The notes under the pieces are model-generated. The model saw only the letters and a program-made list of their open reading frames with translations, did not search any database and was not told the DNA's origin. Positions 24,750 through 34,310 of a stretch of 64,000 bases of DNA are shown one piece after another. The stretch covers positions 1 to 64,000 of the forward strand of contig CAZHFW010000003.1 of NCBI GenBank assembly GCA_964531675.1. The letters run 5' to 3'. The translations under genes were made by a program, and so were the position numbers. Every line of letters begins with the position of its first letter. Position 1 is the first letter of the stretch. The stretch comes from CAZHFW01 sp964531675 (GTDB taxonomy: Bacteria > Planctomycetota > Phycisphaerae > Phycisphaerales > UBA1924).

Positions 24750-25805
24750 TCAAGGCTCCTCAGGCACGATCTCCATGTGATCCGTGAGTTCCTGGAAAAG
24801 CGGCTCGAAGAACTCGTGCCTGCTCTTCATCTCCTCGTCTGAAGGCAGTCCTTCCTTTGTGTCCGCGGTCTCGGCGATCTGCCACTGAAAACTCGCGTAC
24901 ACGTCCTTCTCGACGAAGTGAAATCCCCAGGTGTGAATCCGCACAAAGGTCTGGTCCTGCACGCGATCGAGAATGTACCGCACCCACTGCCCGTCATGCC
25001 CCGCAACCTTCGCTGGGCCCTGACCGATGAACCGCCCATTCTGCTGCTTGATCGAGGTTTGGTAGTCCACCAGACTTGCAATCCCGTCCTTCTCGAGATC
25101 TCGAATCTGCTTCTCGTCCAGCTTCCGGACAAAGAGCATGCCCATCGCGTCCCCATGCCCCGCATAACTCCGCATCGCCAGCGGAATGGTCTCCGCGCCC
25201 GAGTCGAACACGACCCAGCTCATCGGGCGGTGCAGCGCAAGCTTCAGGCCCAGCGCCCGAGGCTCGAAAGCTGTGGAGATCGCCGTCAGGTAGCCCGCCC
25301 GCACCTCCGCCATCGGATCCGCAATGAACGCGGGCTGGAAGGACGCGAGCGTCTCGCCGATCGGCGACTCGAGCTCGCCCTTGATGCCCGCCTCGAGTTG
25401 ATCCAGAAACGCCTTGGCTTCCAGCTCTGTCAGATTGACGCCGCGAAGCCCTTCACTCTGCTTTGACAACTCCCGGTCTACCCCGCTCCAGTCGGGAACC
25501 TTCGCCTTGCATGCGTTGCGGATCTCCTCGACCCCGGGCCCGAGCTTCTGCTGCGCCTGCTCGCGGAGCTTCTGCGCCCGATCCGCCAGCGTCGGGAACT
25601 CCTTGGCAACACGCTCGAACACCGTCTCCTGCACGTTCCAGTATCCGAGCACCTGTCCCAGCGCATCGACGTCAACGTTGGCACGCCAGGCCATGGGGTC
25701 AATCGCCCCACCCTGATTCCGCAGGCTCGAGCCGCCCGCCGGAACCTCGTTCTTCTCAGGCTGAAACACACCCAGCGTCAATCCAAGCAGAATCACGCTC
25801 AACAT
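24750..25805 (-). CDS. hypothetical exported protein
   Basis: 351 residues with a short hydrophobic N terminus (MLSVILLGLTLGVF) that may act as a signal peptide. The rest is soluble: helices up to about residue 200, then a mixed alpha/beta domain (GHDGQWVRYILDRVQDQTFV and RIHTWGFHFVEKDVYASFQW). No known catalytic motif is visible. GGGAG lies about nine bases before the ATG. It is divergent from the VCBS-repeat gene across 54 bases. Confidence 0.65.
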   Translation of the reverse strand: MLSVILLGLTLGVFQPEKNEVPAGGSSLRNQGGAIDPMAWRANVDVDALGQVLGYWNVQETVFERVAKEFPTLADRAQKLREQAQQKLGPGVEEIRNACKAKVPDWSGVDRELSKQSEGLRGVNLTELEAKAFLDQLEAGIKGELESPIGETLASFQPAFIADPMAEVRAGYLTAISTAFEPRALGLKLALHRPMSWVVFDSGAETIPLAMRSYAGHGDAMGMLFVRKLDEKQIRDLEKDGIASLVDYQTSIKQQNGRFIGQGPAKVAGHDGQWVRYILDRVQDQTFVRIHTWGFHFVEKDVYASFQWQIAETADTKEGLPSDEEMKSRHEFFEPLFQELTDHMEIVPEEP

Positions 25806-25859
25806 CGTCTCGATCTCCCTTGCAAAGCCCGAGCATAACCGACACCCTTACCATCCCGC

Positions 25860-27377
25860 ATGTCCCCACGTTTGCACCGGCTCTCCGCGCTGTCGCTTGC
25901 CCCGATCTGCCTGTCCGCCGCACCGGAGCTCTGCCTCCGCGCTGGCGCCCAGACCTTTGCGGACCGCACCGCCGACCTCGGCCTCACGCCAGGCAATGGC
26001 CCCGCGGGCTTCGGCGATGTGAACAACGATGGCTTCCCCGACCTCTACGCTGGCGGCGCCGTCTGGCTCAACGACCAGGGCAAGTCCTTCTCCCGCGCCG
26101 CCGCGCCGGGCCAGGGCATCATCGTCGACTTCAACAACGACGGACTTGGCGATCTCGTCTCCATCGCGCCCATCGCGCTCTACCGCACAGCCATCACCGA
26201 TCAATCGCTCAGCTTCGTGCCCGTCGAGCTCCCAGCACTCCCAGAAACCGTCTGCCGGGGTGTCGCCTCCGCAGACTTCAACAACGACGCCAAGCCCGAC
26301 TTCTATTTCACGGGGTACGAGAACTGGGAAAAGCAGATCACCTACCCGAGCCTGCTGCTCATCAGCTCGCCCGACGGATACGCCGTCCGCATCATCACCA
26401 GCGCCTTCCGATCCCGCGGCGTCACCGCCTGCGACTTCGACCAGGACAACGACATCGACATCTACGTCTCCAACTACCGCCTCCAACCCAATCTCCTCTG
26501 GATCAACGATGGTCATGGCGAGCTCACGGACCAGGCCGCTGCCCGCAATGCGCTAGCGACCACCGCGCCCTTCAAGGGCGGACACTCCATCGGCGCCTCC
26601 TTCGCCGACTTCGACAACGATGGCCGCTTCGACCTCTTTGCCGGCAACTTCGCCCACGTCGACTCACGCGGCGATCAGCCCAAGAGCCGCTTCCTGCGCA
26701 ACCTCGGGCCGGACAAGAGCTGGGCCTTTGACGACCTCGGAACCTGCGGCATCTGGTATCAGGAGAGCTACGCAAGCCCCGCCGCCGCCGACTTCGACAA
26801 CGACACCCGCCCCGACCTCTACTTCACCACCGTCTACGCCGACGCGAGCTTCGGGAAGAAGAACTTCCCCGTGCTCTACCGCAACGCCCCCGACGCTCCA
26901 TGGTCCTTCAAGGACGTCACCGAAGGCTCAGGCCTCGAGAAGCTTCCCCCGACCTACCAGGCCGCGTGGGCCGACATCAACCTCGACGGCAAGCCCGACC
27001 TCCTGACCGCGGGCCGCCTCTTCATCAACACAGGCGCCGCCGACACCCACTGGCTCGAGCTCCGACTGCAAGGCGATGGCGCTCGCGTCAACCGCTACGC
27101 GATCGGCGCGCAGGCCCGCATCACGCTCCCCGACGGACGCATCCTCACCCGCCAGGTCGAAGCAGGCACCGGCGAATGCAACGCCAACAGCCCAATCCTG
27201 CACTTCGGCCTCGGCGACCGCAAGGACCCCATCGCGATCGACATCCATTGGCCCGATGGCCTGACCCAATCCATCCAGAACACCGCGGTCGATCAGGTGC
27301 TCAACGTCTCCTACGCCCCGGCCCCTGCGCACGAGGCGCAAAACGCAGCCCAGGACCTGAACAAACAGCACAAATGA
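25860..27377 (+). CDS. secreted VCBS/FG-GAP repeat protein with ASPIC/UnbV C-terminal domain
   Basis: 505 residues with an N-terminal signal region. Seven calcium-loop repeats recur every 50-70 residues: GDVNNDGFPDLYAG, VDFNNDGLGDLVS, ADFNNDAKPDFYF, CDFDQDNDIDIYVSNY, ADFDNDGRFDLFAGN, ADFDNDTRPDLYFT and ADINLDGKPDLL. They should build an integrin-like beta propeller. The C-terminal 95 residues (IGAQARITLPDGRILTRQVE, then IHWPDGLTQSIQN) match the ASPIC/UnbV domain of CRTAC1-type proteins. It precedes the TlpA-like gene by 57 bases. It probably acts outside the cell as a binding protein; the ligand is unknown. Confidence 0.88.
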   Translation: MSPRLHRLSALSLAPICLSAAPELCLRAGAQTFADRTADLGLTPGNGPAGFGDVNNDGFPDLYAGGAVWLNDQGKSFSRAAAPGQGIIVDFNNDGLGDLVSIAPIALYRTAITDQSLSFVPVELPALPETVCRGVASADFNNDAKPDFYFTGYENWEKQITYPSLLLISSPDGYAVRIITSAFRSRGVTACDFDQDNDIDIYVSNYRLQPNLLWINDGHGELTDQAAARNALATTAPFKGGHSIGASFADFDNDGRFDLFAGNFAHVDSRGDQPKSRFLRNLGPDKSWAFDDLGTCGIWYQESYASPAAADFDNDTRPDLYFTTVYADASFGKKNFPVLYRNAPDAPWSFKDVTEGSGLEKLPPTYQAAWADINLDGKPDLLTAGRLFINTGAADTHWLELRLQGDGARVNRYAIGAQARITLPDGRILTRQVEAGTGECNANSPILHFGLGDRKDPIAIDIHWPDGLTQSIQNTAVDQVLNVSYAPAPAHEAQNAAQDLNKQHK

Positions 27378-27434
27378 ACATTCCGGGCCGGAGCCCGCGC
27401 TGTTACGCTGAGCACGTTCATGAGGAGCCCACCG

Positions 27435-28871
27435 ATGAAGCGTCCGCTCACCCTCGCGTTGTCCGCCCTCTGCTTCTTCACCCCCGCAGCCCTGGCCCAG
27501 CAGGCCGGCCGTCCGAATCCGGTGGATCCCCGCTCCGTGGGCGCTGATCCCAAGCAGGGCCGCCCCGAGGTCGAAGCGCTGGTCGCCAAAGTTGCCGCCG
27601 CGATGAAGGACGTCAGCGCGATCAGCTACCGCGGGTTCTGCAACGCATACCCCAAGATCCAAGGCAAAGAGGGCCCGGGCCCCGATGGACGCTTCATCCG
27701 CAAGCACGTCTTTGACGTCCAGCTCGCCAAGGCCGAAACCGGCGTCTGGAAGTTCGCCATCACGCTCGCCGACGCGGAAGTCGGGCAGAACGCCAAGCCC
27801 GACGCCGATGAACCCGTCCACGCCTCCCGCGCAGCCTTCGACACCGTGTCGCTCCGCATCCTCCGCGACGATCAGAAGGCGGTCTTTGAACGCGACGTCA
27901 CGCCGCGTGATCTCACCACGCCCGCGGACTTCGAAGCCTTCCTCGACCAGCACGGCCTGGCCCTCACCCTTCCCTGGGACCTGCTCGAGAAAGACGCCCC
28001 GCTCGGAAACGCCGGCCGTGCCGCCGGCGCGTACCAGGAACCCGACGACACCGTCGATGGCGAGAAGTGCGCCGTCCTCCGCGTCATGGACATGCCGGGC
28101 GTCTACCTCCCCGAAGCCTTCAAGGACGAGATCGGCACGCGCTACAAGATCTCCCGCGCCACCGGTCAGGTCCGCGTGATCGAACGCATCCACCAGGGTC
28201 AGAAGCCAAACACCTTCGAGCTCTCACGCAGCATCGTCCTCCAGGACTGGAAGACCAACTCCGACGCGCTCGCGGGGGATTACAACATCAACGTCCCCGC
28301 GGGCTACCGCGTCCGCGCCGCCCAGAAAGCCAACGTCGCCAACGCCGCCCCCGCGGGCAAAGCCAAGCCCGAAGCCGGCAAGAAGTCCGAGCCCCAGAAG
28401 GGCATGCAGAACCCGCAGGCCAAGGCCGCAACCTTCGGGCTCGCGATCGGCAGCGCCGCGCCCGCGTTCTCGCTCAACGCCCCCGACGGCACAACCCGCT
28501 CACTCGCCGACTACAAAGGCAAGCTCGTCCTCATGGACTTCTGGGGCTCCTGGTGCCCGCCTTGCCGGGCCGCGATGCCGGGCGTCCAGAACCTCCACAA
28601 ACGCTACAAGGACCAGGGCCTCGCGGTCCTCGGCATGAACTACGAGCGCGCCAAAGACGCCGACCCCGCCAAGTTCATGAAGGACCATGGCTACGACTAC
28701 GAGCTCCTGCTCAACGCCGAGAAGATCTGCGACGCCTACAAGATCACGGGCTTCCCGACCTTCTACCTCATCAACCAGGAAGGCAAGATCATCTGGTCCG
28801 CGATCGGCCACGACCCCAAGCACGAGGCCGAGCTCGACGAACTCATCAAGACGAACCTGAAGAACAAGTAA
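27435..28871 (+). CDS. exported TlpA-like thioredoxin with N-terminal extension
   Basis: 478 residues. The start at 27435 has GAGGAG eight bases before it; an in-frame ATG at 27420 is less likely. A signal peptide (LTLALSALCFFTPAALA) is followed by a 300-residue domain of unknown type. A Lys/Ala/Pro linker (about 305-335) leads to a TlpA/ResA-like domain. Its active site is FWGSWCPPCRAAMPG (Cys near 374 and 377), with the cis-Pro motif TGFPTFYLI. Such proteins act as thiol-disulfide reductants in the periplasm. The large N-terminal domain may be a substrate-specific partner. Confidence 0.88.
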   Translation: MKRPLTLALSALCFFTPAALAQQAGRPNPVDPRSVGADPKQGRPEVEALVAKVAAAMKDVSAISYRGFCNAYPKIQGKEGPGPDGRFIRKHVFDVQLAKAETGVWKFAITLADAEVGQNAKPDADEPVHASRAAFDTVSLRILRDDQKAVFERDVTPRDLTTPADFEAFLDQHGLALTLPWDLLEKDAPLGNAGRAAGAYQEPDDTVDGEKCAVLRVMDMPGVYLPEAFKDEIGTRYKISRATGQVRVIERIHQGQKPNTFELSRSIVLQDWKTNSDALAGDYNINVPAGYRVRAAQKANVANAAPAGKAKPEAGKKSEPQKGMQNPQAKAATFGLAIGSAAPAFSLNAPDGTTRSLADYKGKLVLMDFWGSWCPPCRAAMPGVQNLHKRYKDQGLAVLGMNYERAKDADPAKFMKDHGYDYELLLNAEKICDAYKITGFPTFYLINQEGKIIWSAIGHDPKHEAELDELIKTNLKNK

Positions 28872-28886
28872 ACCAGCCCGCCCGCC

Positions 28887-30353
28887 TCACCGCCGCCGTA
28901 GTCCCATCGCGCGGATGATCGCGTCCAGGTCATCCTTCACGCGGATCGGCGGATTCGAGAGCGTGCCCAGCGGCAGCCCGATGTCCCCGCCGCCCGAGTT
29001 CGCCGCGGCCCCCTGGGTGCTGGGCCGCTTGCCCATGTGGTAGTTCACCGTGACATCCGGGTCCTTCAGCGCGTGACCCGTCAGCACGCACACGACCGTC
29101 TCGGAAGGCTTGATGACGCCCTCCTGGATCAATCGTCGCGCTCCCGCGACACCCGCCGCCGACGCGGGCTCGCATCCAAAGCCGAGCCGCCCCACCATCG
29201 CCTTGTGCTCGACGATGCAGTGATCGTCCACGCTCCGCACCACGCCGTTCATCGCCTCCAAAGCCCGCAAAGCCTTGGGCAGATTCACCGGCCTGTTGAT
29301 CTCGATCGCCGACGCAACCGTGTGCGCCCGATCGTTCTCGCGGTCCATTCGCTCAAACTCGCCCCGCACCTTGGCGCGGTCGTACCGCCCGCCGTTCCAG
29401 CGCACGCCCAGGTTGTTGTACACGCGATCGAGCGTGCTGGCCCCCTTGGCGTTGATCACCGCAAGCCGGGGAAGTTTGTCGATCAGGCCCAGGGCCTTGA
29501 GTTCGATGAACGCCTTGCCGAACGCCGAGCAGTTGCCCAGGTTCCCGCCGGGCACCACGATCCAGTCCGGGACCTGCCAGTCCAGCCCCTCGAGCACGCG
29601 GTACATGATCGTCTTCTGCCCTTCGAGCCGGAAGGGATTGACCGAGTTGATCAGGTACACGCCAAGCTCGGGCATGTTCTCCGCGATGTGCCGCACCCGC
29701 GCCAGGCACGCGTCAAAGTCGCCCGCGACCTGCAGCGTGCGCGCGCCGTAGTCCAGCGCCTGCGCCAGCTTGCCATAGGCGATCTTCCCTTCGCCGATGA
29801 ACACGTAGCACCGGATCCCCGTCAGCGCCGCGTACACCGCCAGGCTCGCCGACGTGTTCCCCGTGGAAGCGCACGCCACGCAGTTGGCGCCCACCATCCG
29901 CGCATGCGTGAACCCCGCGGACATCCCGTTGTCCTTGAAGCTCCCCGACGGATTGAAACCTTCGTACTGGAGATAAAACCTGCCTCCCGAGGCGGGCTTG
30001 ATCCCCACCCGCTCCGCCAGCAGATCCGCACGCTGCAGATTCGTGCGCCCCTCGCCCAGCGTCACCACGTCCGACTCGTTGGCGTAAAACGGCAAGAGAT
30101 CCCGGAATCGCCACACACCCGAAAAGTCCAACGCCGCCGCCGTCGCGCCCGTCGCCCCCGTCGCGTTGCGGTCGCCCCGCGTTCCCGAGCGCAGCGCAAA
30201 GTACGACCAGTCCCGAGGCATGCTCGGCGACCACTCATACTCAACATCCAGCAGGTCCGCGCACGCCGGGCACGACACCAGCACCTTCTCAATCGGGAAC
30301 TCCGCCCGGCACTCCGGGTTGATGCACCGCTGATACGCACGCGTGCGTTGCAT
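28887..30353 (-). CDS. thrC: threonine synthase with N-terminal zinc ribbon
   Basis: 488 residues from the ATG at 30353, which has GGGAG five bases upstream. Residues 10-31 hold a Cys4 knuckle (Cys 10, 15, 28 and 31). The PLP-dependent beta-replacing fold follows, with FNPSGSFKDNGM carrying the PLP Lys near 140, CASTGNTSASLA for phosphate binding, and GGNLGNCSAFGKA. It converts O-phosphohomoserine to threonine. A Gly/Ala-rich loop near residues 60-72 (TRGDRNATGATGATAAA) looks like an insertion. The gene is convergent with the TlpA-like gene, only 15 bases away. Confidence 0.9.
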   Translation of the reverse strand: MQRTRAYQRCINPECRAEFPIEKVLVSCPACADLLDVEYEWSPSMPRDWSYFALRSGTRGDRNATGATGATAAALDFSGVWRFRDLLPFYANESDVVTLGEGRTNLQRADLLAERVGIKPASGGRFYLQYEGFNPSGSFKDNGMSAGFTHARMVGANCVACASTGNTSASLAVYAALTGIRCYVFIGEGKIAYGKLAQALDYGARTLQVAGDFDACLARVRHIAENMPELGVYLINSVNPFRLEGQKTIMYRVLEGLDWQVPDWIVVPGGNLGNCSAFGKAFIELKALGLIDKLPRLAVINAKGASTLDRVYNNLGVRWNGGRYDRAKVRGEFERMDRENDRAHTVASAIEINRPVNLPKALRALEAMNGVVRSVDDHCIVEHKAMVGRLGFGCEPASAAGVAGARRLIQEGVIKPSETVVCVLTGHALKDPDVTVNYHMGKRPSTQGAAANSGGGDIGLPLGTLSNPPIRVKDDLDAIIRAMGLRRR

Positions 30354-30460
30354 CCGGGCTCCCGGCGTCATCTGAGAACTTGCTTGTGCGCTTCGCGGCG
30401 TCATGGGACAATGGTAGTGTCCCCACCCCCCACCGACGGGCCCCTCCCGGCCCCCACGCG

Positions 30461-31339
30461 ATGCTGTACTTCTCCATCCTCCGATGGCCCGCCGATTTGG
30501 ACAAGGCCCAGCGCACGCTGGCCGCCCAGGCTGCACTCAACATCGACGCCCTGCAAGCCACCGCGATCGCCCGCGCCAACACCCCCACCGTTGTCCGGGT
30601 GCTCACCGACCCCGAAGAGGCCCGGGAGGCCATCCGTACGCTGGCGAAGATCGACGCACCCGCCGTCGCGATCGGCCAGCGGGATCTGGACAAGATCCCC
30701 GATCCGGTCCGAGCCAAGGCCCTGCACCCCGCGCTCGGCGCCCCCAAACCCATGTACGCCGTCGAACCCTGGCGAGGCCCGGGCGCCACGCTCGTGATGG
30801 ATCAGGTCTTCCTCCTCGTGCGGGGCTCGATCCGGCGCGAACGCATCACCTCCAGCAAGTTGACCAGCAAGGAAATCGGCGCCGACCCCTTCGAGGATCG
30901 ATCCCAGCCCTACAGCACGCTCTCGCGCCTGCTCGACGCCGCACCGGAGGATCGCAAACCCCTCTCTGCCGCGCCCTCCAAGACCTTTATGGTCGCCGGA
31001 CAGATCATCGATCTCTATCAGGCCGATGGCTCCCGCGTCCGCATCGACGCGGACAAGTTCAACTTCAGCGTGCTCGGTGACCAGCGCAGCATCACCGACC
31101 GCAGCAATACCGAGGCACTCGCCCTCAAGCTCGCGCAGGAAGCCACCCACGCCATCCTCGACCTGGGCTTCGAGAAGTTCGACCCGCCCTGCGAGTTCGT
31201 CAGAACCGAACGTACCTCCGCCGGGCTGGACAACTCCGAGATCCGCACCACAGACAGGCTCCCGCTCTTCGACTTCTACTCGCGCTGGATCTACCTGCTC
31301 ATGCGCCACGTCGGGCCCGACAAACTCGGACCGGCCTAG
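30461..31339 (+). CDS. hypothetical protein, 292 residues
   Basis: A soluble alpha/beta protein without a signal peptide, divergent from threonine synthase. Recognisable only by composition: helical N terminus (DLDKAQRTLAAQAALNIDAL), a central beta region (FLLVRGSIRRERITSSKLTS, then FMVAGQIIDLYQADGSRVRI) and a C terminus with FDPPCEFVRTERTSAGLDNS. I know no family name. Its stop overlaps the convergent transferase gene by four bases. Confidence 0.7.
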   Translation: MLYFSILRWPADLDKAQRTLAAQAALNIDALQATAIARANTPTVVRVLTDPEEAREAIRTLAKIDAPAVAIGQRDLDKIPDPVRAKALHPALGAPKPMYAVEPWRGPGATLVMDQVFLLVRGSIRRERITSSKLTSKEIGADPFEDRSQPYSTLSRLLDAAPEDRKPLSAAPSKTFMVAGQIIDLYQADGSRVRIDADKFNFSVLGDQRSITDRSNTEALALKLAQEATHAILDLGFEKFDPPCEFVRTERTSAGLDNSEIRTTDRLPLFDFYSRWIYLLMRHVGPDKLGPA

Positions 31340-32082
31340 GCCTGATCCGCTCCCCCGACCCGCCCCCCGGCGTAATCACCAAAGGGTTGCCACGCGACCC
31401 GCTGATCGACCAGCCCCTCAAGCGCCCGCAGGTACTCCTCCGCTGGCATCTCCTCAAGCCCGAACTGCGCCGTGTGGTGATTGGCCATCTGCGCGTCGAG
31501 CATCTTGTACCCACGCGCCGCCAGATGCCTCGCCAGATGCACAAGACACACCTTGCTCGCATCGGTCCCGCCCATCTCGGGACGGCTGAACATGCTCTCG
31601 CCCGCGAAGACCGCGCCCATCGAAAGCCCGTACACGCCTCCCACCAGCACTTCGCCCGCGGGTGTCGGAAGCCACGCCTCCACGCTGTGCGCATGCCCCG
31701 CCCGGTGCAAGAGCGTGAAGATGCCCACGATCTCCGAGTTGATCCACGTCTCCTCGCGCCCGGGCCTGGGCTCCGCGCAGCCGCGCATCACCCCCACGAA
31801 GTCCGTGTCCGTGCGGATCACGAAGCGACGCGAACGAACCCGGTCCTCCAGCCTCCGCGGCACGTGCATCCGATCCAAAGGAAGCAGCGCCCGCCGCGTC
31901 GGCTGCACCCACTCCGTCTGGCCCGTGTCCGGGTCCGACATCGGGAACCACCCCTGGCGATACAGCCCAAGCACGGACTCCACCAGCGCCGTCTGGCTCG
32001 GGCTCAGCGTGCTCGGATTGGGATCTTGGGGCTGCAAAGGGGGTTCCGGATCCGAACAAAGGCCTTTAGAATAGATGCTCAT
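31336..32082 (-). CDS. aat: leucyl/phenylalanyl-tRNA-protein transferase
   Basis: 248 residues, close to the family length. Conserved blocks are YRQGWFPM, EETWINSEIVGIFTLLH, GHAHSVEAW, then GGVYGLSMGAVFAGESMFS and MLDAQMANHHTAQFG. The enzyme adds Leu or Phe from aminoacyl-tRNA to N-terminal Arg or Lys, marking proteins for ClpS/ClpAP. The ribosome site before the ATG is weak. clpS and clpA are not in this window. Confidence 0.93.
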   Translation of the reverse strand: MSIYSKGLCSDPEPPLQPQDPNPSTLSPSQTALVESVLGLYRQGWFPMSDPDTGQTEWVQPTRRALLPLDRMHVPRRLEDRVRSRRFVIRTDTDFVGVMRGCAEPRPGREETWINSEIVGIFTLLHRAGHAHSVEAWLPTPAGEVLVGGVYGLSMGAVFAGESMFSRPEMGGTDASKVCLVHLARHLAARGYKMLDAQMANHHTAQFGLEEMPAEEYLRALEGLVDQRVAWQPFGDYAGGRVGGADQA

Positions 32083-32195
32083 CCATCACGGGACCCCCAG
32101 CGCTGAAACCGCCAGCGCCGATTCCCAACTGTACCCAGGGGCGCGGATCAATCGCCCTTTCCGATCACACCCGATCGATCCGGACGGAGGCTCGC

Positions 32196-32486
32196 ATGGA
32201 ACTCGGACTGGCCCAGAACGCACTCCCCGCCGGAACGACCATGTTCCCGCAGAGCCCCATGGATCGCATCGTGGACCGCCTCACCGATGGCCAGATGGCG
32301 GGCTGGACCGCCTTCTTCACCTTCGTGCTCTGCATCGTCGTCGTGAGCAAGACCGCGTCCACCATCAAGGCCGTCGCCCGCGAACGGACCCGCCGCGAGA
32401 TCGCCGCCTTCATCGCCGAAGGCTCCATCTCCGCCGAACAGGGCGAACGTCTCATGAAGGCCGGCCGGTCCGCCGGGGAGTGCTGA
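32196..32486 (+). CDS. small membrane protein, first of three tandem paralogues
   Basis: 96 residues: a hydrophilic N terminus, one membrane helix (WTAFFTFVLCIVVVSKTAST) and a cytoplasmic tail ending in RREIAAFIAEGSISAEQGER and LMKAG. That tail recurs in the next two genes. GGAGG five bases before the ATG is a strong ribosome site. The C-terminal motif resembles short oligomerising tails of the SHOCT type (inference from pattern, not identity). The function is unknown. Confidence 0.8.
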   Translation: MELGLAQNALPAGTTMFPQSPMDRIVDRLTDGQMAGWTAFFTFVLCIVVVSKTASTIKAVARERTRREIAAFIAEGSISAEQGERLMKAGRSAGEC

Positions 32487-32506
32487 AGCGTCGGGAGCGT
32501 CACGCC

Positions 32507-32758
32507 ATGAACGGATCTCTCCTCTCCTCCTTCTTCGTCATCGCCATCGTCGCCGTCGGCGGCGGCCTCACCCTCTCACTCGTCCAGGTCGTCGTGCACG
32601 CCATCCGGGATACCGTCCGCATCAGGCACCAGGAAGTCTCACGCCGTGAGATCGCCGCGTACATCGCCGAAGGCGCCATGAGCCCCACCGAGGGTGAACG
32701 GCTCATGAACGCCGGAGCTTCCGTTTCCGACCGCCGCCGGGAGAATCGTCATGGATAA
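32507..32758 (+). CDS. small membrane protein, second tandem paralogue
   Basis: 83 residues: membrane helix FFVIAIVAVGGGLTLSLVQV at the N terminus, a basic linker, then SRREIAAYIAEGAMSPTEGE and RLMNAG. It begins 20 bases after the first copy and overlaps the third by eight bases. GGGAG lies upstream of the ATG. Unlike copy one it lacks the 30-residue N-terminal extension. Confidence 0.8.
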   Translation: MNGSLLSSFFVIAIVAVGGGLTLSLVQVVVHAIRDTVRIRHQEVSRREIAAYIAEGAMSPTEGERLMNAGASVSDRRRENRHG

Positions 32759-32960
32759 CAGCGCCTTCATGGTCGTCGCGGTCGGCGGCGGCATCTGCGT
32801 CGCCATCGTCTCCGTCATCGGGAGCTTCGTCCGCGACATCTCACGCAACAAGGAACGCGAGAACTCGCGCCGCGAAATCGCCGCCTACGTCGCCGAAGGC
32901 TCCATGACCGCCGAGGAAGGCGAACGCCTCCTCAACGCCGGCGGCAAGAAGCAGGCCTGA
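32751..32960 (+). CDS. small membrane protein, third tandem paralogue
   Basis: 69 residues, the shortest copy: helix FMVVAVGGGICVAIVSVIGS, then SRREIAAYVAEGSMTAEEGE and RLLNAGGKKQA. Its start lies inside the end of copy two, with GGGAG seven bases before the ATG. The three products together suggest a hetero-oligomeric membrane complex (inference). Confidence 0.8.
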   Translation: MDNSAFMVVAVGGGICVAIVSVIGSFVRDISRNKERENSRREIAAYVAEGSMTAEEGERLLNAGGKKQA

Positions 32961-32985
32961 CCCCGAGCAGACCTCACCCGCGCGG

Positions 32986-34290
32986 TCAGTCGTCCAGCTC
33001 CGTCGGTGCAAAGCCGCGCCAGACCTCCGCCTCCGTCAATGCCTGACCAAGCCCGATCGCCTCTTCGGGGGCCATCCCCACTCGACGCCGCCCCACCGCG
33101 GCCTGGAGCGAGTCCTCCGGATGCGGCCGCACGATCGGTGTGTCCGAACCGAACCACATCAGCTCCCCGGGCCGACACCCCGCCTCAATCAGCTCGCGCA
33201 GGGGAAACACCCGGTCCAGCCGGTGAGGGAGGCCCTTCCGCAACGCCTCGATGTCCGTCAACAGATGGCAAGGCTGCACACTGGCGATCACGCCCAGCTT
33301 GCCAAACCGCGGCACGTCCTTCCGATCGATCAGCTCCGCGTGCTCGATCCGCAGCGGCGGCAAGCCCCCCGCGTCAAGCTCGAAGTGCGGGTCCGGATCC
33401 GACTCCTCGTACGCGTCAAGCACCGCCCGCACCGCGCCGTCCCCAATCGCGTGCACCGCCAGACCAAGCCCAAGCTCCCGGCAGGTGTCGATCTCCTTCG
33501 CGATCTGCGCGACGCTGTACATCGCCTGCCCCGTCGGCATCCCGGGATGCGCATCGGCGTAGGGCTCGAGCACCCACGCCGTCCGCGAACCCAGCGTCCC
33601 GTCCGCAAAGAGCTTCCCGCCCGCCAGCCAGACATCCTCACGCTGCCAGTCGTCCGCCTCGGAATCAAACTCGATGACCTTCTCGTGCGGCGCGTACAAG
33701 AGCACCTTCGCGGGAAGCTCCCCCTCGTCCGAAAGATCCGCCAGCACCGGACCGAGCCACTCCTGGGCCCGCATCTCGTGGATCTCCACGAACCCGTGCT
33801 TGCGAAGGTCCGCGACCGCGTCCCGGACGCACGACCGGCGGTCGTCCAGGCTCAGCTCGGGCATCGCCTCCCACACCTTGATCGCCGCCAGCTCGAACAT
33901 CACCCCCGTGGGCTCACCCTTGGCGTCGCGCATGATCCTGCCATTGGTCGGATCCGGCGTGTCGCGCGTGATCCCCGCAGCCTCCAGCGCCCGCGAGTTG
34001 GCGACCAGCGCGTGCGAATCAAACGACCACAGCACGCACGCACGCTCGGGGCACGCCCGATCAAGCTCCGCCCGCGCTGGCCACTCGGGCTTGGCCCACC
34101 CATCCACACGGATCCCGCCGCCGACCAGCCAGCGCTCCGGACCCGCTTTGGCCATCGACTCCGCCCGCTTCTGGACCAGACTCAGAACATCACCCGCGGA
34201 CCGGGCCTCCTCAAGGCGGAGCGTGCGCATCGCCAGGCCGTGCGAGAAGATGTGCGCATGGGCTTCGCGGAGACGCTTGGGACGGGACAT
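32986..34290 (-). CDS. amidohydrolase family protein (YtcJ-like)
   Basis: 434 residues, starting with AAGGAG five bases before the ATG. The metal-ligand signature EAHAHIF is at residue 9. Later blocks are VHAIGDGAVRAVLDAYE, RIEHAELIDRKDVPR and MWFGSDTPIVRPHPE, the last with the catalytic Asp. KLFADGTLGSRTAW matches the YtcJ/amidase-type group. There is no signal peptide. YtcJ-like proteins usually also carry an N-terminal beta domain before HxH, which is missing here, so the protein is shorter than typical (about 530 residues). The substrate is unknown. Confidence 0.82.
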   Translation of the reverse strand: MSRPKRLREAHAHIFSHGLAMRTLRLEEARSAGDVLSLVQKRAESMAKAGPERWLVGGGIRVDGWAKPEWPARAELDRACPERACVLWSFDSHALVANSRALEAAGITRDTPDPTNGRIMRDAKGEPTGVMFELAAIKVWEAMPELSLDDRRSCVRDAVADLRKHGFVEIHEMRAQEWLGPVLADLSDEGELPAKVLLYAPHEKVIEFDSEADDWQREDVWLAGGKLFADGTLGSRTAWVLEPYADAHPGMPTGQAMYSVAQIAKEIDTCRELGLGLAVHAIGDGAVRAVLDAYEESDPDPHFELDAGGLPPLRIEHAELIDRKDVPRFGKLGVIASVQPCHLLTDIEALRKGLPHRLDRVFPLRELIEAGCRPGELMWFGSDTPIVRPHPEDSLQAAVGRRRVGMAPEEAIGLGQALTEAEVWRGFAPTELDD

Positions 34291-34310
34291 CCGAACTCCT
34301 TGTCGTGGTG

